Origin: Desulfoscipio geothermicus DSM 3669
GTDB lineage: Bacteria; Bacillota; Desulfotomaculia; Desulfotomaculales; Desulfallaceae
Direction of reading: 5' to 3'
Assembly (NCBI RefSeq): GCF_900115975.1
Contig: NZ_FOYM01000003.1
Span: 1-64,000 of the forward strand
DNA length: 64,000 bases
The translations under genes and the position numbers were made by a program. Positions 28,021-38,555 of the stretch are shown in pieces (the stretch's first letter is position 1; every line of letters starts with the position of its first letter). A model generated the notes under the pieces. That model ran no database searches, was not told the origin of the DNA, and was given only the letters and a program-made list of their open reading frames with translations.

Positions 28021-28248
28021 CTAGCTTTTGAAAAACCGCTGCATGGTTTGGATGATGCCAAAGATGCCCACACCCACTCCCGTTAAAACGCCCGCCACCA
28101 GCAGCCACGGTTCGGTGCCCAGCCGTTCGTCCAGCAGGCGACCGCCGTAAAAGCCCAGGAGAGTGGTGACGGCCAGTTCGGTGCCAATGGTGGTGGTCAC
28201 TGCGATGGCTGTAAGGGCGCCGTTTTTTCGGGTTTTGGGTTTTTCCAC
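28021..28248 (-). CDS. atpZ: AtpZ/AtpI-type accessory protein of the ATP synthase
   Basis: This 75-residue protein has two membrane helices (AIAVTTTIGTELAVTTLLGF and PWLLVAGVLTGVGVGIFGII) joined by the short GGRLLDERLGTEP loop, which is the AtpZ pattern. AtpZ proteins form a small channel with AtpI and are thought to help Mg2+ supply or assembly. It is the first gene of the atp operon. The gap to the next gene contains a fragment of a MITE-like repeat (GGCGCTCCGACAAATCACTT, about 27972). Confidence 0.78.
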   Translation of the reverse strand: MEKPKTRKNGALTAIAVTTTIGTELAVTTLLGFYGGRLLDERLGTEPWLLVAGVLTGVGVGIFGIIQTMQRFFKS

Positions 28249-28604
28249 GGTTACCCCGCCTTATGTTCCACCTGTCGGAATTTGTCGTATAGCTTACATT
28301 TGTGTTTACAGAATACATTTCTACAAAGATGATATTATTCCTTCAGATGTAAATACTTTTTACTCATTTATTTTAAGCAATTTGGTGGATAAATATGTTT
28401 TTGTGACAATATGTACTTTTAACGACATATCAATTATCTCTTACCAAAAAATGTATGAAGGCAGAGGTTTATTTATGAGTTGATTTATTAATGACAAATT
28501 CTCCGCCGAGCGTTTTTTTCCTTCCCGCTGCAGCGAGAATAAAAGCATTTTTTAATTTAAATATTTTGGTAAAAAACAGAGGGGGCTTATATAAGGGTGC
28601 GGAC
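28249..28604. other. AT-rich region upstream of the atp operon
   Basis: This stretch should hold the atp operon promoter. I could not pick a convincing -35/-10 pair. No coding sequence is supported. Confidence 0.3.
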
Positions 28605-28661
28605 AAAAAAGGGGACAGGCTACTTTTCATGCCAATTTTTCCCATGAAAAGTAGCCTGTCC
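28605..28661. repeat. GGGGACAGGC palindrome after the first sigma-54 activator gene
   Basis: Arms AAAAAAGGGGACAGGCTACT and AAAAGTAGCCTGTCC carry inner arms TTTTCATG/CATGAAAA. The right arm lacks the final CCTTTT. It is followed at 28683-28708 by a stranded MITE end, TAGGGCCGGTGGCCCCCGCT then GCGTTCCG. Confidence 0.8.
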
Positions 28662-28721
28662 TGAAATATAAAATCTTCCTTTTAGGGCCGGTGGCCCCCG
28701 CTGCGTTCCGAACTTCCGCTT

Positions 28722-30470
28722 TTATTGGCGGGAGGAGTGGGATTTTCCTCCGGGGCCCGGTTTGCGCCTGGGCATGGCCAGGTACTTTTTCATTTTTCTA
28801 ACCACTGTAGACTGGTTAACCCCCAGGGCCTCGGCCATCAGATAGGTGTTGCCGTATAAGTTGTAGGCTTTGGTGATCAACTGTTTTTCCACCTGCTGCA
28901 CAGCCTCTTCCAGATAGCACAGGTCGGGCACAAAAATGGTGTTGTTGCTTTTGCTGATTTGGTTGAGCACGTAATCCGGCAGGTGAACCGGCTTGAGTTC
29001 CACCGAATCCGAGGTAACGGCCATTCTTTCCACTATATTTTCCACTTCCCGCACGTTACCCGGCCAATTGTAGCGTTTTAAAATATCCCTGGTTTCCGGG
29101 GCCAGTTTCTTGGACATCCCGTACTTTTGGTTGATTACGCCCAGGTAATATTCCACCAAGGGGATGATGTCCTGGCGTCGCTGTCGCAGGGGCGGAATCT
29201 CCAGGGGAATGACATTGAGCCGGTAAAAAAGGTCCTCCCGGAAATCTCCGTTTTTTACCATTTCTTTGATATTGCGGTTGGTGGCGGCAATAAACCTGAC
29301 GTCCACCTCAATCGGAGCAGTTCCGCCGACGGGCATGACGCTTTTTTGCTGAATCGCATGCAGCAGTTTGACCTGCAGGTTCAGAGGCAGTTCCGCCACC
29401 TCGTCCAAAAAGACCGTACCGCCTTCCCCCATCTGGATCAGGCCTTTTTTGCCGCCCTTTTGCGCGCCGGTAAAAGCGCCCGGAGCATAGCCGAACAGTT
29501 CGGATTCCAGCAAATTTTCGGGTATGGCACCGCAGTTGATGGATACAAAGGGCCCCTCGCTCCGGCTGCTCAATTTGTGGATGCGGTTGGCGATGACCCC
29601 TTTACCCACACCGGATTCACCGGTGATTAACACGGTGCTGTCCACCCGGGCCACCTTATCCACCATTTCCAGTATCTGTTTCATATCGTGACTGTCGGCA
29701 ATAAACTCTTTTTTAACATTACTGTCGCTTTCCAGCTTCATTACCTGTTTGCGATAAGTTTCGGCCAGCTGCTCTGCCTCCATCAGGCGTTTGCGCAGAA
29801 TGGAAAGCTCGGATACATCCCGCGAATTGACTACAATGCGAATAATATTTCCATGCTTATCAAATACAGGGTTGCCCGTGACTATAAGCTTCTTGCCGGT
29901 GCGGGTTTTCTGGGTAATGGTTACCCGCTCCTTTTTTTCCAAGACCTGGCGGGTTACCGAAGGTTCAAAAAAACCCTGGTTTTCCAGTTCCAGCACATTG
30001 CGTCCGATCATTTCTTTTGTATCCACACCGTAATAGGTATTGCCCGCTTTATTGATCTTCAATGCAATCCCGCTTCCGTCAATAACGAATATTTCATCGT
30101 AGGAAGAATTAAAAATGGCTTCCAGCTCAGTTTTATCATCTTGCAAACTCTGTATTTCCTTCTTCAAGGCTTCATATTCAGACACATCCTGCAGGACAAA
30201 AATGGACCCTGCAACGGACGCGGTTTCGCTGACGGGAGTCCGGCTGATCAACAGGGGCCGCCCGTGGACAGTCAACCTTTCCTTCTTGCTGACCCTTTCC
30301 GTCCAAAGCATATCGGTAAGCCTGCTGTCGGGTATGATGTCTTTAATAATTTTACCGGTGAGATGATTATTCTCCAGGCCCAACAACGCCTTGGCCGCCT
30401 CATTCACCATAGTGATCCTGCCCACACTGTCCGTAATGATTACCCCGTAATGTCCGGCTTTATATTGCAT
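28722..30470 (-). CDS. Sigma-54-dependent PAS-domain transcriptional activator (TyrR/RocR type)
   Basis: This is a 582-residue enhancer-binding protein. Two PAS sensor domains (about residues 8-105 and 112-225) precede a AAA+ domain with Walker A GESGVGKGVIANRIH, the sigma-54 contact loop GAFTGA in YAPGAFTGAQKGG, and Walker B GGTVFLDEVAELPL. A C-terminal helix-turn-helix (AEALGVNQSTVVRKMKKYLA) binds DNA. It has no phosphorylation domain, so it is likely ligand-controlled through PAS. It lies next to gdhA and a set of sigma-54 promoters, so regulation of amine/amino acid use is likely. Its start codon is ATG at 30470; GGGGGATAGAG precedes it. Confidence 0.88.
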   Translation of the reverse strand: MQYKAGHYGVIITDSVGRITMVNEAAKALLGLENNHLTGKIIKDIIPDSRLTDMLWTERVSKKERLTVHGRPLLISRTPVSETASVAGSIFVLQDVSEYEALKKEIQSLQDDKTELEAIFNSSYDEIFVIDGSGIALKINKAGNTYYGVDTKEMIGRNVLELENQGFFEPSVTRQVLEKKERVTITQKTRTGKKLIVTGNPVFDKHGNIIRIVVNSRDVSELSILRKRLMEAEQLAETYRKQVMKLESDSNVKKEFIADSHDMKQILEMVDKVARVDSTVLITGESGVGKGVIANRIHKLSSRSEGPFVSINCGAIPENLLESELFGYAPGAFTGAQKGGKKGLIQMGEGGTVFLDEVAELPLNLQVKLLHAIQQKSVMPVGGTAPIEVDVRFIAATNRNIKEMVKNGDFREDLFYRLNVIPLEIPPLRQRRQDIIPLVEYYLGVINQKYGMSKKLAPETRDILKRYNWPGNVREVENIVERMAVTSDSVELKPVHLPDYVLNQISKSNNTIFVPDLCYLEEAVQQVEKQLITKAYNLYGNTYLMAEALGVNQSTVVRKMKKYLAMPRRKPGPGGKSHSSRQ

Positions 30471-30588
30471 CTCTATCCCCCTTCCAGCCGAGCGTCGTTC
30501 GACATTTTTTTTCTTTCATAACATTATAACAGACCGTTTAACCGATCAACAAATATCCGCGCTGGCAATTTAATCTTTTGATGCCGAC

Positions 30589-30651
30589 AAAAAGGGGACA
30601 GGCTACTTTTTGTGCTAATTTTTTCCACAAAAAGTAGCCTGTCCCCTTTTT
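30589..30651. repeat. GGGGACAGGC palindrome
   Basis: Perfect arms AAAAAGGGGACAGGCTACTT and AAGTAGCCTGTCCCCTTTTT have inner arms TTTGTG/CACAAA and an AT-rich loop. It lies between the sigma-54 activator gene and the small Cys protein. Confidence 0.85.
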
Positions 30652-30750
30652 CTTTTTTGAGAAAAAAAGCGGCCCGGTTGAACGGGCCTTGCTAATAGGA
30701 GGATAGATATATATTCAAACCGGTTGGGTCCGGTATGCTAAATAGGCGAA

Positions 30751-30921
30751 TTAACTGATCTTGCAATAACGCTGCTCGCTTTTGCGGTCAAGCAATTGCT
30801 TTAATTCCTTAACCTGCTTTTCGAGTTCTTCCAGCTTACGCACCGCCTGGCTGGGCGCGCAAGTGCCGTATTTAGCGCAGTTGCTGCATGGATCAGTATA
30901 AGCCATCGGGCATCCGGTCAT
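30751..30921 (-). CDS. Small cysteine-motif protein, 56 residues
   Basis: The ATG at 30921 has GGGGAG nine bases before it. The product begins MTGCPMAYTDPCSNCAKYGT and has four Cys (C-x7-C-x2-C-x5-C) within residues 4-21, a metal-site-like cluster, then a heptad helix LEELEKQVKELKQLLDRK and ends RYCKIS. It could be a small zinc or iron-sulfur protein that dimerises. It is 71 bases downstream of gdhA on the same strand, so it may be co-transcribed. I do not recognise a family. Confidence 0.6.
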   Translation of the reverse strand: MTGCPMAYTDPCSNCAKYGTCAPSQAVRKLEELEKQVKELKQLLDRKSEQRYCKIS

Positions 30922-30992
30922 TTAAATCACTCCCCGTAGTAATTTATGCAAGGGGCTGCCGTTTTAAACCTGTTCTTGACCAAACGATGACT

Positions 30993-32258
30993 TTAAGCCT
31001 TGTTACCCAGCCAACCCCTGATCTTCATGGCTTCGTAAATGCGCTTGATAGCCACCATGTATGCGGCGCCCCGCATATTGATATCGCCGTGCTCTTTGTA
31101 CAGCGAGTATACGCTGTCAAAGGCTTCAACCATCTTTCTTTCCAGGCGCTCATTGACTTCTTCTTCGGTCCAGTAGTAGCCGTACTGGTTCTGCACCCAC
31201 TCAAAGTAGGACACGGTCACGCCGCCGGCGTTGGCCAGCACGTCGGGCAGCACCAGGATATTTCTCTTGGCCAGAATATTGTCGGCTTCGGGAGTGGTGG
31301 GACCGTTGGCTCCTTCGGCTACGATCTTGGCATTGATCTTGTCGGCGTTTTCCCCGGTGATCTGGTTTTCCAGAGCGGCCGGCACCAGGATGTCGCATTC
31401 AAGCTGCAGCAGTTCTTCGGTGGTGATGTTCTTGCTGCCCGGGAAGCCCACTACGCTGCCGGTTTCGAGCTTGAACTTTTCCAGGGCGGCGATGTCCAGA
31501 CCGTTGGGGTCATATGCGGCACCGGTGGAGTCGCTGACCGCCAGCACTTTGCAGCCGTCCTCCCGGGACAGCAGCCTGGCCGCAATGCTGCCCACGTTGC
31601 CGAAGCCCTGTACTACAACAGTGGCGTCTTTAAGTTCCAGGCCGGTAGCTTTGGCAGCCTGGCGAATGGTAAATACGCAGCCCCGGGAGGTGGCTTCCAC
31701 ACGACCGAGGGAGCCGCCCACGATGATGGGCTTGCCGGTGATTACGCCGAATTCATTATATCCGCGGTAGCGGGCAAATTCGTCCATCATCCAGCCCATG
31801 GTCTGGCCGTTGGTTCCCACGTCGGGAGCCGGTACATCCATGTCGGCGCCCAAAACGGGAGCGATGGCGCGAATGTAGCCGCGGCAGAGCTGCTCCAGCT
31901 CATTGGGGGAAAGCTCTTTGTGGTTGACGATGACCCCGCCTTTGCCGCCGCCGTAGGGCAGGTTTACCACGGCGCACTTGAGGCTCATCCAGGTGGACAG
32001 GGCCTTCACTTCATCCATGGAAACGTCCGGGTGGAACCGGATGCCGCCCTTGCAGGGCCCGCAGGCATTGTTGTGCTGGGAGCGGAATCCCTTAAATACC
32101 TTGATGGAACCGTCGTCCATCTGCACCGGGATGGATACTGACAATACACGCTGCGGCTCACGCAATATTTCGGCAACTGTTCTATCCAAACCTAATTTTT
32201 CTACGCAATCGTCAATCAGGTTTTGTACAATTTCAAAGCAGTTAATTTCTTGACTCAT
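30993..32258 (-). CDS. gdhA: Glutamate dehydrogenase
   Basis: This 421-residue enzyme interconverts glutamate and 2-oxoglutarate plus ammonium. The catalytic Lys region is LPYGGGKGGVIVNHKELSPN, the substrate Lys region GFRSQHNNACGPCKGGIRFH, and the Rossmann motif VVQGFGNVGSIAARLL. The short hexameric clostridial/RocG-type length suggests NAD use, which I cannot prove. In this neighbourhood it would remove the amino group passed to glutamate by the two aminotransferases. AAAGGGAGTG precedes the ATG. A sigma-54 promoter lies at 32314-32329. Confidence 0.92.
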   Translation of the reverse strand: MSQEINCFEIVQNLIDDCVEKLGLDRTVAEILREPQRVLSVSIPVQMDDGSIKVFKGFRSQHNNACGPCKGGIRFHPDVSMDEVKALSTWMSLKCAVVNLPYGGGKGGVIVNHKELSPNELEQLCRGYIRAIAPVLGADMDVPAPDVGTNGQTMGWMMDEFARYRGYNEFGVITGKPIIVGGSLGRVEATSRGCVFTIRQAAKATGLELKDATVVVQGFGNVGSIAARLLSREDGCKVLAVSDSTGAAYDPNGLDIAALEKFKLETGSVVGFPGSKNITTEELLQLECDILVPAALENQITGENADKINAKIVAEGANGPTTPEADNILAKRNILVLPDVLANAGGVTVSYFEWVQNQYGYYWTEEEVNERLERKMVEAFDSVYSLYKEHGDINMRGAAYMVAIKRIYEAMKIRGWLGNKA

Positions 32259-32313
32259 GTAAGCACACTCCCTTTTGCTTTATTTTTGCAATTTATTTTT
32301 GCAATAATCAATG

Positions 32314-32329
32314 TGCAAAAGGGATGCCA
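32314..32329 (-). promoter_or_regulatory. Sigma-54 (-24/-12) promoter of gdhA
   Basis: On the minus strand the site reads TGGCAT-CCCTT-TTGCA. The invariant GG and GC are ten bases apart, as sigma-54 needs. It is 56 bases before the gdhA start. A TTGTATACAA palindrome lies 122 bases further upstream (32451-32460). Confidence 0.75.
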
Positions 32330-32815
32330 GTTCAATAGTCTTTTGGGATTTTTCTAAAAACGCTTTATTTTTGAGGTATTTTAACAAATAGTAATATGTT
32401 TTTCACATAACAAATAATGCTATATCGCATTTTTAATTTTAGAAAATTCATTGTATACAAAGTGCAAGCCCTTGTAAAGCTTAACAAAAATTTTTCATGC
32501 ATCAAAATATTAAGTTAATTACGTTTTGCATTAATTGACGAGGACTGCCGGCAGTGAATAAAAAAAGGGCCGGCTATTTCATGTGGCAGAAATTGCTAAT
32601 AAAAGGGGACAGGCTACTTTTCATGGTATATATTACCATATAAAGCAGCCTGCCCCCCCTTTTTTTTGCGGTGCCCGCCCCCTTCTTGTCTCACGCGTGT
32701 TTCGATAGTGAAACATTTTAATCATCATTGATACACCAGTGCTACACCCAAGAAGGATTTTGCTTTTTAGAAGTCGAAAAATTCAAATATTAATAATAAG
32801 CCCGGAGGTGAACGA
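32330..32815. other. Divergent regulatory region between gdhA and the GAF/PAS sigma-54 activator
   Basis: This is AT-rich. It holds TTGTATACAA (32451-32460), which recurs upstream of the acyl-CoA dehydrogenase operon, and TGCATTAA (32527-32534). These are candidate activator sites. The ribosome site CCGGAGGTG of the downstream gene ends the region. Confidence 0.4.
32601..32667. repeat. Degenerate GGGGACAGGC palindrome in a divergent promoter region
   Basis: The left arm AAAAGGGGACAGGCTACTTT is intact. The right arm (ATAAAGCAGCCTGCCCCCCC) has several changes. Inner arms ATGGTA/TACCAT. It is not at a gene end, so termination is not its obvious role. Confidence 0.75.
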
Positions 32816-34600
32816 ATGTCATTACTGATGTCCATTTCCCATACCGCGCAGCAGGTGGCCGAAGCCATATCGGCAGTGCTGGATGTGGAAACCGAAATAA
32901 TTGACGCTGAATATACCATTGTGGCCGGAACCGGAAAATACAGGGGACTGGTAGGCACCAAAGATGACGAAGCCTGGGATACCGACGGCGATTTTATTTA
33001 TACCCGGGTGCTCAAAACAGGCAGGACATTTGTGATTGACGACCCGGAAAACAATATTTACGGCCCCATTCTGATGGGTGAAATGGGTGAAATTTGCTGC
33101 CCGATAAAATTGCGCGACTCCGTTATCGGCGTGCTGGCCCTGGTTGCCTTTGACGAAATGCAAAAAAACAAGCTCTTGAAGAAAAAGGAGCAGCTCTTGA
33201 ATTTTTTACACCGCATGGCTTTTTTACTGGCCTCCAGGGTATCGGAAGTGGAAGCCTACAACCGCCTTGAAGTTACCTCCAACAAGCTTAAGATTATTGT
33301 GGAGTCCATCCACCAGGGAATTCTGGCCATCAACCAACAGGGCATTATTACACACTGCAACAGCTATGCCGAATCAATCATCGGCATCCAAAGAGATTTT
33401 ATCCTCGGGCGCCACATTAACCAAATTTGGCCCAATTCGCCGGTATCGGAGGCGTTGAAAACCGGAACCGGGTACAAAGAAAAAGAAGAACTTTACGGCA
33501 CCCTCCCACACCAGCTGCACCTTTTAGTGACAGCCACCCCGATTAAAGTCGAGAACCAGACCAGGGGAGTGGTCGTTTCTTTCAGAAACATGTCCGACGC
33601 CCGGCAATTGGCCTACGACCTTACCGATAACAAAATCGCCCTGGAGCTGGATCAAATCATAGGCAACAGCCGAAAGATCATGGAAGTCAAGTACCAGGCC
33701 CTGCGCGTGGCCCGCGGCAATTCCACAATCTTGATCACCGGCGAAAGCGGTACCGGCAAAGAACTTTTTTCCCGGGCCATCCATTATGCCAGCCCCAGGA
33801 GGGACAAACCACTGGTTATCGTCAATTGCGGCGCCATTCCGGAAACACTGCTGGAAAGTGAACTGTTCGGTTACGCGGAAGGAGCTTTTACCGGCGCACG
33901 TAAAGGAGGCCGGGCGGGAAAATTTGAACTGGCCAACGGCGGCACCGTATTTTTGGACGAAATCGGCGATTTGCCCCTGCACCTGCAGGTAAAATTACTG
34001 CATGTCCTCCAGCGCCGGGAAGTGGAAAGGGTGGGCAGCAACAAACCGATACCCGTGGATGTAAGGATCATTGCCGCAACCAATAAAAACCTGGAGTCCA
34101 TGTGTACCACCGGGGAATTCAGAGAAGACCTTTTTTACCGGCTCAATGTTATCCCATTTTACATTCCGCCCTTGCGGGAACGCAAAGAAGACATTATAAC
34201 GCTGATGGAACATTTTTTGGTAAAATATTGCAACTTACTGGGCAAAAATATTACCGATTTCAGCGACAATGTGCACCAGGCTTTCACAGTGTACGACTGG
34301 CCCGGAAATGTCCGGGAGTTGGAAAACGCCATTGAATATGCCGTTAACATGGAACCCGGTAAAATAATCACCCTGGAAAGTATTCCCAAAAAGATACGCA
34401 ACCAATGGCTTGCCGGCGACCAATTACCCGAAGAAAACAACCTGAAAGACCACCTGGACAATCTGGAAAAGGATCTGCTAATAAACAAAATATTGGAATT
34501 ATCCAAGTATAATTTAAGCAAAAAAGAACTTGCCGGGGCGCTGGGCATCAGCAGAGCAACCCTTTACCGGAAAATTAAGCAGTACGGCATAAAATTATAG
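32816..34600 (+). CDS. Sigma-54-dependent activator with GAF-like and PAS sensor domains
   Basis: This 594-residue regulator starts at ATG 32816 after CCGGAGGTG. Residues 1-140 look like a GAF/PocR-type sensor with a Cys pair (GEICCPIKLRDSVIGVLALV). A PAS domain follows (about 160-265). The AAA+ core has Walker A GESGTGKELFSRAI, EGAFTGARKGGRAG and Walker [15 protein letters not shown]. The Fis-type helix-turn-helix is LSKKELAGALGISRATLYRK near the C-terminus. The Cys pair might sense redox or a metal. It diverges from gdhA and faces the amine-use genes, for which it is a strong candidate activator. Confidence 0.88.
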   Translation: MSLLMSISHTAQQVAEAISAVLDVETEIIDAEYTIVAGTGKYRGLVGTKDDEAWDTDGDFIYTRVLKTGRTFVIDDPENNIYGPILMGEMGEICCPIKLRDSVIGVLALVAFDEMQKNKLLKKKEQLLNFLHRMAFLLASRVSEVEAYNRLEVTSNKLKIIVESIHQGILAINQQGIITHCNSYAESIIGIQRDFILGRHINQIWPNSPVSEALKTGTGYKEKEELYGTLPHQLHLLVTATPIKVENQTRGVVVSFRNMSDARQLAYDLTDNKIALELDQIIGNSRKIMEVKYQALRVARGNSTILITGESGTGKELFSRAIHYASPRRDKPLVIVNCGAIPETLLESELFGYAEGAFTGARKGGRAGKFELANGGTVFLDEIGDLPLHLQVKLLHVLQRREVERVGSNKPIPVDVRIIAATNKNLESMCTTGEFREDLFYRLNVIPFYIPPLRERKEDIITLMEHFLVKYCNLLGKNITDFSDNVHQAFTVYDWPGNVRELENAIEYAVNMEPGKIITLESIPKKIRNQWLAGDQLPEENNLKDHLDNLEKDLLINKILELSKYNLSKKELAGALGISRATLYRKIKQYGIKL

Positions 34601-34639
34601 CGACGCGAAAAAAGTCTTGGCTACCACCGCGACAATCCT

Positions 34640-34755
34640 CTTTTGTCCCGTCAGCGTTACAAAGGGACTACCACAGATTCCCAAATCCGAATCAGTGGCA
34701 GTCCTGAAAATAGATCTTCCTTATTAGGGCCGGTGCTTCCCGCTGCGTTCCGGGT
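34640..34755. repeat. Degenerate MITE-like remnant
   Basis: The stretch contains GTTACAAAGGGACTACC near 34655 and ends TTAGGGCCGGTGCTTCCCGC then TGCGTTCCGGG (34726-34754), almost the same as 28683-28708. It abuts the palindrome at 34756. Confidence 0.5.
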
Positions 34756-34819
34756 AAAAAGGGGACAGGCTACTTTTCCTGGCAATAATTGCCAGGAAAA
34801 GTAGCCTGTCCCCTTTTTT
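34756..34819. repeat. GGGGACAGGC palindrome between convergent genes
   Basis: Perfect arms AAAAAGGGGACAGGCTACTT and AAGTAGCCTGTCCCCTTTTT, inner arms TTCCTGGCAA/TTGCCAGGAA, loop TAA. It can terminate both the activator gene and the nhaC fragment. Confidence 0.85.
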
Positions 34820-34821
34820 AT

Positions 34822-35823
34822 TTATGCAACAAACCCCGCGATCAAGAAAGCTACAGCCGCGAACCCGGCAGCCAGCAATCCATAGGGCAGCTGGGTTATG
34901 GCGTGCTGAAAGTTATCGCAGCCGGCTGCAGATGAACTGAGAATTGTAGCATCCGAGTAAAAGCAAATATGGCTTCCCCAGACACCCGCGGAAACTACGG
35001 CCCCAACCACCACAAAGGGGTTGGCGCCCACGGCCAGCGACAAAGGAATAACTATCGGCAATGCAATTACATACATCCCCCAGCTGGTTCCGCTGATAAA
35101 TTCCGTAACGCCCAGCACCAAAAAAACTACCAAAGGCAGCAGTTCCGGAGTCATCAAAGGCTTGGCGGAATTAATGACATATTCAACAAAACCTATTTGT
35201 TCGTTGGCCTCGGCGAATAAAAACGCCAGCACTACAAGCAGCAACGGGAACAGCATATTTTTTATCCCTTTAACGCTGACATCCGCAAAGTCCAACGGGC
35301 TCATCAACTTTTGCGGCACATAGAGCAGGAACATAAACGCCATTGTACTGATCACACCCATCATCATATCAATCTCAAAGTAGATGGTAGACGCAACCAA
35401 AAAGGCAATTGGCAAAAAGAAGTTCATAATTTTGGGGTTGGCGGGCACTTCAATTTGCTCGCCTGCCTTGATATCAATTTTTTCCGATCCAGGGGGCGCA
35501 AGCACCCCGGTTTCCAGTGCTCTCTGATCTGCTTTTTTCATTGGACCCAGAGCCGGTATAATGCCCAAAATAACCAGCGGCACTATGAGAGCTGCAAACC
35601 ACCCGTAAAAATTGAAGGGAATAGTTTTGATAAAGTATTGCATTCCCTGCCCGTCCGGCGCCAATCCGTTTGACTCGAGCAATGCGGCGATAAATACCGC
35701 CCAGGTGGATATGGGAATCATGACGCATACCGGAGCCGCGGTGGAGTCGACGATATAGGCCAGCTTTTCCCTGGAAATCTTATGCCGGTCCGTAACAGGA
35801 GCCATACAAGAGCCAACCGTCAA
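34822..35823 (-). pseudogene. NhaC-type Na+/H+ antiporter, N-terminal part missing
   Basis: The 333-residue open frame matches the C-terminal two thirds of NhaC/YqkI-type antiporters. It enters the family in the middle of the conserved segment APVTDRHKISREKLAYIVDS, then continues through about eight helices to a normal end. Family members are about 450-530 residues, so roughly 130-180 N-terminal residues and their helices are missing. The only possible starts are a TTG (35823) or later ATG inside the conserved segment. The 5' end is joined to a truncated AOR gene in another frame. It is almost surely not functional as an antiporter. Confidence 0.75.
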
Positions 35824-36613
35824 AGGTGCCTTGCTGAAAGTTTTTGGTGGGCAAGATACCGGTAGTATGGGAGAGTTCCACCAACATGGGTGTACCGTCG
35901 GTATAAGCCCACAGATTGGTATCCGTCAGCAGGTCGTTTTTAAAGGCATCGTGGGCAACGTCCATGAGCTTTTGCGCATCCGCAGCCCGCACTCCGCCAG
36001 TTCCCTTGACCACCAGCGCTTTAAGCATTTTGCTGCCCATTACCGACCCGACCCCGCCCCGGCCGGCCTGCCTGTAGAGATCAGACGTAATACAGGCAAA
36101 GGGCACAAGGTTCTCCCCGGCCGGTCCTATGGAAAGAACACTGAAATCATCGCCGCATTCTACCTTTAATTTATTTTCGGTTTCATGACAGCCCAATCCC
36201 CAGTAGTTTTGGGCGGACTTGATTTCCACTTTGCCGTCTTCAATCAGCAGATATACCGGCCGGCTCGCCTTGCCTTCAATAATTACGGCGTCGTAACCGG
36301 CGCGCTTAATCTCCACCGCCGCCGAGCCGCCTATGGAGCAGTCCAAAACTGTGCCTGTGGCAGGCGATTTGGTTACAATAGAGAGCTTGCCGGAACAAGG
36401 CACCACCGTTCCGGTAAACGGACCGGTCATAAAAATCAACTTGTTCTCAGCAGACAGGGCACCAACACCGGGGCCCACTTCCTCATACAAGTATTTAATA
36501 CCCAGCCCCTTGCCGCCCAGGTAATCATTCGCCCATTTTTGATTCAATTCCTCGGTGTACACCTTTTTGTATGTCAGGTCAACCCTGAGCACCAATCCCT
36601 GATAACCGGCCAT
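35780..36613 (-). pseudogene. Aldehyde ferredoxin oxidoreductase, C-terminal part missing
   Basis: The frame starts normally (ATG 36613, GGAGGAGGTG upstream) and covers domain 1 of AOR: LGGKGLGIKYLYEEVGPG, FTGTVVPCSGKLSIVTKSPA, IGPAGENLVPFACITSDLY and AGRGGVGSVMGSKMLKALVV. It breaks after ILPTKNFQQGTFDGW (about residue 268), runs 10 unrelated residues and stops; those residues are nhaC sequence read in the wrong frame. The [4Fe-4S] Cys cluster (C-x2-C-x3-C, expected about 20 residues later) and domains 2 and 3 are lost, so no activity is possible. Full-length AORs are 575-625 residues. Confidence 0.8.
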
Positions 36614-37012
36614 TTAATTCACCTCCTCCGACACCAGCGCTCCCTGCGGGCACCATTTGGCACAATACGGATCCCCCTGACAGCCGTCGCAAAGCAATGG
36701 GAAACCCTGCCCGTCCGGTCGCAATACGCCGGTTGGACATTCCTCGATACAAACATTGCAGTTTACGCAGTCATCCCGCGACAGGTCGAGCCGACCGCCG
36801 GTAAATCTTATCGCCTCCGCCGAACAGGCCTCGACACATTTAAGACACAGGTCGCAGAGTTTTGCTTCATTGATCAAATTATTAGATTTATATTTAGATG
36901 TTATTTGCAGCCGGGCCAAAGCGGGGTTAAACAAACCCTCCTTGCATCCGGAACAGGCCAACTCACAAAGGTGACAGCCAATACATTTTTCCGGCCGGTA
37001 CGTTAATTTCAC
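36614..37012 (-). CDS. Polyferredoxin-type electron carrier associated with AOR
   Basis: This 132-residue iron-sulfur protein starts at GTG 37012 (AAGGGGGTTTAAGG upstream). Clusters are formed by CIGCHLCELACSGC (near residue 10), CDLCLKCVEACSAEAIRF, CVNCNVCIEECPTG and a final CDGCQGDPYCAKWCPQGAL, up to four [4Fe-4S] sites. Such 'AOR-delta/YdhY-type' proteins pass electrons from AOR to a partner. It immediately precedes the truncated AOR gene (stop and start touch), showing that the AOR locus was once complete. It may now serve the intact AOR at 39139-40869. Confidence 0.82.
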   Translation of the reverse strand: MKLTYRPEKCIGCHLCELACSGCKEGLFNPALARLQITSKYKSNNLINEAKLCDLCLKCVEACSAEAIRFTGGRLDLSRDDCVNCNVCIEECPTGVLRPDGQGFPLLCDGCQGDPYCAKWCPQGALVSEEVN

Positions 37013-37060
37013 CCTTAAACCCCCTTTTTGACAACTTATTGTCACATCATCCCGACAGCG

Positions 37061-38425
<1,365 letters not shown>

Positions 38426-38539
38426 TTACCTCCTGAAATTTTTAGATATTTAGCTGGCTGGGTAGGGTTGAGCAAAACAAAGCCAGCATTGAACCCCCTC
38501 ACCTACTCACTCCCCAAACAAAAATTTTCATTAAGGTTT

Positions 38540-38555
38540 TGCAAACACAATGCCA
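38540..38555 (-). promoter_or_regulatory. Sigma-54 (-24/-12) promoter of patA
   Basis: On the minus strand the site is TGGCAT-TGTGT-TTGCA, a near-perfect -24/-12 element with GG-N10-GC. It is 118 bases before the patA start. An inverted repeat AATTGTCT-N8-AGACAATT (38627-38650) lies about 72 bases upstream and could bind the activator. Confidence 0.78.
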
